64,000 nucleotides of DNA from Batrachochytrium dendrobatidis JAM81 (Eukaryota > Chytridiomycota > Chytridiomycetes > Rhizophydiales), in NCBI RefSeq assembly GCF_000203795.2, contig NW_006281100.1, positions 1,323,099 to 1,387,098 on the forward strand, given 5' to 3'. Under the pieces are notes generated by a model. The model was not told the DNA's origin. It saw only the letters and a program-made list of their open reading frames with translations, and made no database searches. Positions 58,327 to 64,000 of the stretch are shown here, one piece after another. Numbering within the stretch: position 1 is the stretch's first letter; each line of letters begins with the position of its first letter. Position numbers and translations under genes: made by a program.

Positions 58327-59031
58327 ATGAGTGTCAATACTGCATCTATTCCACACTTGGTTGCTACCAAGGATTATTCTCAACTAGCCTCTGTTTGTGA
58401 AATCCTTGAACAGGAGCAGGACCTTTTCCTTGTTACGGGAGCTCAGTCTGTTCCTGACTTGCGTATTCCCACTTGTCTGCTTGCTTCTTACATTATCCTC
58501 AACGATTTGGGTGCAGCCAGATACCTTGTTCAGCGCACTACCAATCCTCACCGGTCAAAAGAGTTTATGGCTCTAGCCTTGGTCAGTGTCCACCTTTGGA
58601 AGAAGGATTTGGAGGCTGTTTTAATTGCCCTGGACAACTTGGATATTATATCCACCACTGCTACTACGACTGGAACTGATATGGATAGAAACAGTGATGG
58701 ATCCACAGGGAATAGCCAAGAGCATGCTACACAAGATGATTGGATGTATAGGTTGCTAGCGTTGGTCAAAGATACTGTGAGAACCAGATCGTTGGGACTG
58801 ATTGCATTAGCTTATTCAAGCATAAGCATACCCCACTTTTCTACTTTGATGGGCGTTACTGCAGATCAAGTTGAATCTGTAGTGGCATCGTTGGGCTGGA
58901 GAATACAAGAAGGATTTATTTTCCCATCTCCTTCAAAAACACAGTCTACTAGCAAGAAGCATGCAGCATCACGACCTGGATTGGATCGAATTTCTACACT
59001 TGCAGAATACTCTATACAGCTTGGACTGTAA
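58327..59031 (+). CDS. COP9 signalosome subunit 8-like PCI protein
   Basis: An intronless ORF of 234 aa. CSN8 is the smallest core PCI subunit of the COP9 signalosome, which removes NEDD8 from cullins. The N-terminal helical part has LASYIILNDLGAARYLVQRT, similar to the NDL-NARFLWKR helix of CSN8/Rpn12 proteins. The C-terminal PCI winged helix has SISIPHFSTLMGVTADQVES and ASLGWRIQEGFIFP. A Ser/Thr/Asp-rich insertion interrupts the middle (about residues 110-140). Rpn12 or eIF3k are alternatives from the same PCI superfamily, but the length and the GW..xxG.I.P end favour CSN8. Confidence 0.65.
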   Translation: MSVNTASIPHLVATKDYSQLASVCEILEQEQDLFLVTGAQSVPDLRIPTCLLASYIILNDLGAARYLVQRTTNPHRSKEFMALALVSVHLWKKDLEAVLIALDNLDIISTTATTTGTDMDRNSDGSTGNSQEHATQDDWMYRLLALVKDTVRTRSLGLIALAYSSISIPHFSTLMGVTADQVESVVASLGWRIQEGFIFPSPSKTQSTSKKHAASRPGLDRISTLAEYSIQLGL

Positions 59032-59547
59032 TTTGAATCATTATGCTTTAGATTACAGCCATATTCATGTGAAATGAAGCACCATCTTGTAATGATTGTG
59101 TCTGGAATAAATAGTGATTAAATATTCGTTGCATTTGTTCAGAGCTGATTGATATTCCTTTGACAAATTGGCTTTTATTCTACTCAATCTTCTGCTGGGT
59201 TTAAAATGAATGGTGCTTTATATTTTACGACATTGCTGAGTGTTGAAGGTTTACAGTCCATTTGTTGTTTTGCCAAAAAGTCGAAACAATACTGTCGAGT
59301 AAATGGAGTTGTCACTTCATCAAGACGACTGTTTACTATACACCAACCCCTGTTTAGTTTTCATTTTGCATGAATATGGCTATAAGGTATTTCAAATTAA
59401 CCCAACCATTCGTAGATTATGACAATTTATTATGTATTGCTGAAGCCAAATTGTTGGCAAGTATTGACGTGAATTTGGTCTAAACTAGAAAATACAAAAC
59501 AACGATTACTAGGCAGTTGGCATTACCACAGGACTGCTGCTGTTCTC
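59032..59547. other. intergenic region with MITE
   Basis: Mostly a 327 bp MITE copy (59056-59382) that starts 24 bp after the CSN8-like stop codon; the remainder is the upstream region of PER1. Confidence 0.6.
59056..59382 (-). mobile_element. MITE copy with both ends, internally shortened
   Basis: Left end CAGCCATATTCATGTGAAAT after TA (59054-59055); right end TTTTGCATGAATATGGCTA before TA (59383-59384). Orientation is inverted relative to the 44782 copy, and about 70 bp of interior is missing. Confidence 0.82.
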
Positions 59548-60519
59548 ATGGGTCTTTCTAATTCCAGCTCATTCTTGCTGATTACCTGCGTCTTGGTGCT
59601 ATCATTTTTAATACCTGAATTACTTGCTTCCTATGGAGACCAGGACGACCGATTCCAACTATGTGCAGCAAAGTGCATCAACAGAGACTGTAAATCCACC
59701 CCATCCACTAAGCACCTATCTCTGATACTAAGGCTTATGCAGTGGGACTGTCCACAAGATTGCAGATATCACTGCATGCACCTACAAACACAGATAAACC
59801 AACAAAACAACGAGCCCATCGAGCAGTATTATGGCAAGTGGCCGTTTGTGCGTATCCTGGGCATGCAGGAGCCTGCATCTGTCGTCTTTTCTATATTGAA
59901 TGGATTACAACACTATAAAGGCTGGCAGAAATTCACTCGAGGTACCAAACACTCCCATTATCCTTATATCACTCTCATGAGGATCAATGGGTTTTTGGCA
60001 GTCAACAGTTGGGTCTGGTCAGTGATCTTTCATACTCGAGATTTCCCCTTTACGGAACGCATGGATTACTTTAGTGCCATGGCATCTATTCTGTTTTCAT
60101 TGCATCTTGCTGTCGTGCGGATATTTGGGCTCCGCTCCACCCGTGGTTTTATTCGCATTATACTCATGATCGTCTGCTACTGCTTCTTCATCTTCCATAT
60201 CTTTTATCTCACTCTTTTTAATTTTGATTATGGCTACAACATGTTTGCCAGTGTGATCGTCGGTGTTAGTCATACTATGTTGTGGTGGACTTGGGCTTTG
60301 GCCAACTGGAGATCTCGTTCTAGCTATGCTTGGAAGATTATTGTAGTTGGACTAGCTGTATCCATGGCCATGCTCCTTGAGCTCATGGATTTCCCTCCAC
60401 TTTTTGGCTTGTTTGATGCGCATTCGTTGTGGCATGCTGCCACCATTCCAGTCATTCCGTACTTGTGGGATTTTTATTTGGATGATGCATTGTATATCAT
60501 TCCTATAAAAATTCCTTGA
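59548..60519 (+). CDS. PER1: PER1/PGAP3-family GPI-anchor lipid remodelling protein
   Basis: An intronless ORF of 323 aa. PER1/PGAP3 is an ER/Golgi membrane protein needed to remove an acyl chain from GPI anchors during lipid remodelling. A signal peptide (LLITCVLVLSFLIPELLAS) is followed by a cysteine-rich luminal region (FQLCAAKCINRDC, MQWDCPQDCRYHCM), then YYGKWPFVRILGMQEPASVV and several membrane helices. Conserved histidines lie in NSWVWSVIFHTRDFPFTERM and the final SLWHAATIPVIPYLWDFYLDD. The length equals that of family members. Several genes of this window encode likely GPI-anchored proteins, but linkage is probably chance. Confidence 0.95.
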   Translation: MGLSNSSSFLLITCVLVLSFLIPELLASYGDQDDRFQLCAAKCINRDCKSTPSTKHLSLILRLMQWDCPQDCRYHCMHLQTQINQQNNEPIEQYYGKWPFVRILGMQEPASVVFSILNGLQHYKGWQKFTRGTKHSHYPYITLMRINGFLAVNSWVWSVIFHTRDFPFTERMDYFSAMASILFSLHLAVVRIFGLRSTRGFIRIILMIVCYCFFIFHIFYLTLFNFDYGYNMFASVIVGVSHTMLWWTWALANWRSRSSYAWKIIVVGLAVSMAMLLELMDFPPLFGLFDAHSLWHAATIPVIPYLWDFYLDDALYIIPIKIP

Positions 60520-61376
60520 CTGCAGAATGAGAACTGGCCAGAAAGCTAAAGCATGACGTTGATTACCCATTTATGTACAGTGGCTATAAAAGCGTTTGAT
60601 GCTTTTAGCAGCTATCATTATCCTCACATTATTTAAATAGTTCTCGATGAATACTTCTAATTTTATATTTTATGGCTGTATTCACGTAAACAGATCACTA
60701 TCTTGTAATGATTGTCTTGGAATAAACAATCGTTACATATTCATTGTTGTTGTTGTTGGAAATGGATTATTTGTTTTATTCAAGCTACAAGTTGTTTGGT
60801 GTCTGGAATGGCTCAGCACACACAGTCATTCCAAACACCAAAGTAATTGTCAGCAGGGTTCAAGAATGGACAGTATGATGCTGTATAGTGTAGTTCCAAA
60901 CCTCGCGCTGTTTATTGAATAGTTGGTAAACCATGTCTAATTAGAGTTATTTTGTGGAATGGAATGTTGTCTAGAATAAAGTGACCGTTTGGGAATGTTG
61001 CATGTCTTAATATTACAGCATTCACTGCTGTCTTGATCAATCTCTCAACACATTGATCGTCATATGAAACACACACTATTAGACTATAGTTTTGAACTGA
61101 AATGTTGTTTCCATGCCAATTATCAGGAGAAATATTAGTCAGTTTTAAAAAACTCGGAGCACAATGCTGCCAGTAATTTGGTTTGAATCATCATTTCAAA
61201 TTGACTGATGATCTTATTTAGTGTTTCATTTTACCTAAATATGGTACTAAAACTACATCAGAAGCACATATTATAACCAGTGCTGCTCTATTCACTAGTT
61301 TATTTATTTCCTAAATTCAGGTTTTTACAAGTATACAACACATGTTATACTGTGCAGCATTATCTATACATGCCAA
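60520..61376. other. intergenic region between convergent PER1 and chitin synthase
   Basis: Contains an enlarged MITE (60673-61247) and otherwise 3' flanks of the two genes. No gene is supported. Confidence 0.6.
60673..61247 (-). mobile_element. MITE copy with an internal insertion carrying a hairpin
   Basis: Left end TGGCTGTATTCACGTAAA after TA (60671-60672); right end CATTTTACCTAAATATGGTAC before TA (61248-61249). At 575 bp it exceeds the 400 bp norm. The extra DNA includes a palindrome, TGGTGTCTGGAATG (60797-60810) paired with CATTCCAAACACCA (60827-60840), and a short GTT run. Confidence 0.75.
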
Positions 61377-64000
61377 TCAGCTTTTATCCATAATTGATTG
61401 AATAACAGTCAGCATGTGTTGCTTTTCTTTATCATCAAGCGTATGCCCCAAGGTTGTTTCTAAATGTTGCTGGATTTGCTCTTTACTAACACTCGTCAAG
61501 TTTGCCAAGCTTAAAAATTCATAAATGATAGATTCCATTTGAGATTTCTGTGTAGTTGAAAGAGAATGTAAACTGGTTGAATGTCGATGTGATGTGGATG
61601 TAGATACATACGAGAGTTGCGGCAAAGGTGTTAATCTGAATGTCGTGCTAGATTGATGAGAATGTGCTATCTGACCAAGTTTGTGAGGCGGGTAAGTTGA
61701 ATTGACTGTCGTATTCATAGCAGTTGAAGGCGGATTAAATCCCGTCGATGCTTCATCCTGAGATGATGTATTCCATGAGGCGGGGATCAATGACATCAGC
61801 GAGGTTTCATTTACCGTGGGCAGTGCAAAGTCCTTATTATAGAATGAAGAGTGTGTTGGAGTGGAGTACACTTTTGGTGGAGTTGGTGGTGGTTGTGTAA
61901 TCGTGGGAAAGAATGCTGGTAGAACATGCATTTGCGTAGGTACTTCCTCATTAGTATTCTGGCACAAATCTGTTGATTGTGTATCTAATACCACCTTGTT
62001 TTCCTGGGAATTGGCAGCATTGTTACGGCGACTACGATCTTTTTGAGAATACGATTGCCATGTTTCCAAGGGAATCAATGCAGGATCAGGCTCATTTTCG
62101 TCCAGTTTTTTCTCGATCATTTGTTTATCTTCCTCAATTGCTACTCTGGTATTACCCCACGAGAAGTTATCCATGGACCAAAACGAGTAGATGGGCAAGT
62201 AGAATGTAAACAACGGTACAGCAAGCAAATACGCTATCATCCAACCCAGATTCTGCACTTCGCGCTTTAGCAGAAACAGAATCACCTGAAAGCCATATAC
62301 AATGGCAATCAATGCAATTGAAACCAGTGGAAATACCGTGCTTTTGTCCAAAGTACTCATCACAACGAGGTAGATGAGATATATAAGCATTGCCGGCTGG
62401 ATCATTGTAGCTAGCAAATCGATAAACACTACAAAGCGCATTGAAAAACAGCATGTGCCGCACATATTTGGAAGAGATAGCAATTCTATCAAATTATGCA
62501 CTGTAGAGTTGATCCATCTTCGTCGCTGCGATTGAAAAACTTTCCAAGTTTCCGGCGCAATGGTTTTGCTTACAGCATAAGGAGTAAACTTTGTCTTCAT
62601 ACTCGGAAAATGCTTCATCATCAGCGTTGTCAAATACCGGTCTTCGCCTAAATGAAGCAGGTTTCTCAGGTGTAGGGTATCGACTTTGTTGACACAATAG
62701 TCTTTTAATACATGGTTGTGAATGAGATAGGGCTTGTTGGATGCTGAGGAGCGGATACGATACAAGGAAAAACAGCCTGGAAGACATGTGACGGAACCAA
62801 AAAGAGACTCGAAAGCTTTTGATAGATGATGAGAAATAAAGTATTCGTAAACTTGGATCATGGTTACCCACGAGTCTCGTTCATTAGAAACCTGAGTTTC
62901 GCCACAAATGCCTATAATTCTGCCGTCAGATTTCATGGCAGCTACCAGCTGAGTTAAGGCAGAGGGAGTGACGTTTGTGTCTGCATCCACCATCAAAATA
63001 AACTCATAGAGATGCGCATCAACACCAATGATATTTTTCATGTGGTGGTTGATTTCAAGCTCAAGTGGGTTCATTGGTGATTTGTAATGCATTCTTGACA
63101 AAAACTGCATTAAAATAAGCTGTGAATCCCGTTTTCCACTAATAGCATTTACAATCATTTAAAAAATTAGCATTTATATCATAGTATACCAGAATTATAA
63201 GCATATTCCATCTTTACCGATTTCCTGGTTTTTGGTGCTCAGTGGCGATTCCAACTTTAACCACTACAATAAACGGAATTCGACGATCTTGTGTTTCATA
63301 GATACCCGAGTAAACTTGCGCTTGATTGATCTGCTTTCCATCTACTCCCAGCGACTGATACATGACTGATTCCGCCTGTTCATCGGCATTAACACCAAGA
63401 ATATCGAGTACTATTCTTGGTGTAGGCCGATCGTTGCCGGATCCAATAATCATTCCGTCAGCAATGACAAACAAAAGCTTTTGATAGTCTGGATAATCCA
63501 AAACGGTCAAAGAATCAAACGTTCTACGCAACGAGATCTCGTCTTCAGTATAGCAGGGAACTTGACATATTACAAACTTGTCCATGTTGTCTGGAATGGG
63601 CTTAGGCGATAGTTGAATCGAGGCAAGGAATTTTACAAAAAGTATTGAAACGATTGCACAAGATGCAGCTAAAAGAACATAGGTTGATACTTTGCATCGA
63701 AGGCTGTTGCGATGGTCAACCTTGCCCACATAAAACAACCCATCCATGCATCCCATAAGGTTATTCCAATGCGTTTCGTTGGCGGATCGGATGGCTTCAA
63801 ATCGATATGTAAGATCGGTCTTGCCATTTGCTTCCACTGATGAAAAAATATCTGCTGCTTCTGATCCCAAAAAATTCTTTTTGGTTGCAAGGTATTCGGC
63901 AGTGAAAAACGGTGTGACATCATACACTCGATCGTAAGCAATGATGACATGGTTGAAAACCGGATTGGGTAAAAGTGTATCTTGAATAGTTTTCGTATCC
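61377..64000 (-). CDS. chitin synthase with DEK_C tail (division 2, class V/VII-like), 5' part outside window
   Basis: A membrane glycosyltransferase making cell-wall chitin from UDP-GlcNAc. Two exons are visible: 63218-64000 (open at the window edge) and 61377-63138, joined in frame across a 79 bp intron (GGAAATCG|TGGAAAACGG). The order is: [11 protein letters not shown] cytochrome-b5-like region, a membrane helix ([20 protein letters not shown]), then the catalytic core with [52 protein letters not shown] and the [16 protein letters not shown] product-site motif. Several C-terminal membrane helices, a Ser/Pro-rich linker and a DEK_C domain ([20 protein letters not shown]) follow. Whether a myosin motor lies upstream cannot be seen. 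Confidence 0.95.

Noticed and set aside
1..64000. tRNA, rRNA genes or CRISPR array
   Set aside because: By eye I found no T-loop-like GGTTCGAATC segments in a cloverleaf context, no rRNA-like stretch and no regularly spaced direct repeats.

Overview
The window is nuclear DNA from a zoosporic (chytrid) fungus, most likely Batrachochytrium (B. dendrobatidis or a close relative). The evidence is an AT-rich background, many short GT-AG introns (about 60-170 bp), fungus-specific genes (Zn2Cys6 regulator, Rtt109, DEK_C-tailed chitin synthase) and lineages typical of early-diverging fungi (Na,K-type P-ATPase, secreted S41 peptidase, eukaryotic MscL, URC1). The species call is inference; no marker gene settles it. 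Most genes were rebuilt here by joining exons at splice sites that keep frame.

Layout: 1-3784 (-) 5' part of a Dicer-like gene, cut by the window edge; 4746-10246 (+) five-exon NACHT/STAND NTPase with WD40 repeats and a Pro/Gln/His-rich tail; 11628-15332 (+) Zn2Cys6 transcription factor; 15897-17081 (+) Rtt109 histone acetyltransferase; 17829-21190 (+) secreted or membrane DOMON-cytochrome b561-cytochrome b5-flavin reductase carrying an SH3 domain; 21355-23812 (+) RIO1 kinase; 24075-26893 (+) secreted S41-like peptidase; 27089-28759 (-) secreted barwin/expansin-like protein; 30492-31103 (+) MscL channel; 32380-33745 (+) S1/P1 nuclease; 34432-35292 (-) uracil phosphoribosyltransferase, divergent from 35479-37403 (+) URC1; 38154-40595 (-) CCT3, divergent from 41051-41934 (+) ribosomal protein eS24; 45186-46698 (-) single-pass membrane protein; two doubtful small genes (46.9-47.8 kb); 48867-52357 (+) Na,K-ATPase-like pump; 52925-53518 (-) small heat shock protein; 53689-55155 (+) CRAL-TRIO protein; 55260-55949 (-) pyridoxamine phosphate oxidase; 56551-58026 (+) UBC6; 58327-59031 (+) CSN8; 59548-60519 (+) PER1/PGAP3; 61377-64000 (-) chitin synthase, cut by the window edge.

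Between the genes lies a dense family of non-coding repeats of about 400 bp. Their terminal inverted repeats begin CAGCTGTATTCACGTAAAAT and are flanked by TA, as in Tc1/mariner-type MITEs. About a dozen copies or fragments are visible, including two in introns and two within about 20 bp of stop codons. Two copies (44782-45181 and 47986-48385) are the same length and nearly identical, so they moved or were copied recently.

Most genes are housekeeping and unlinked in function. The exception is the URC1/UPRT divergent pair, both steps of the URC uracil-catabolism route. No tRNA, rRNA, CRISPR array or autonomous transposon was seen.
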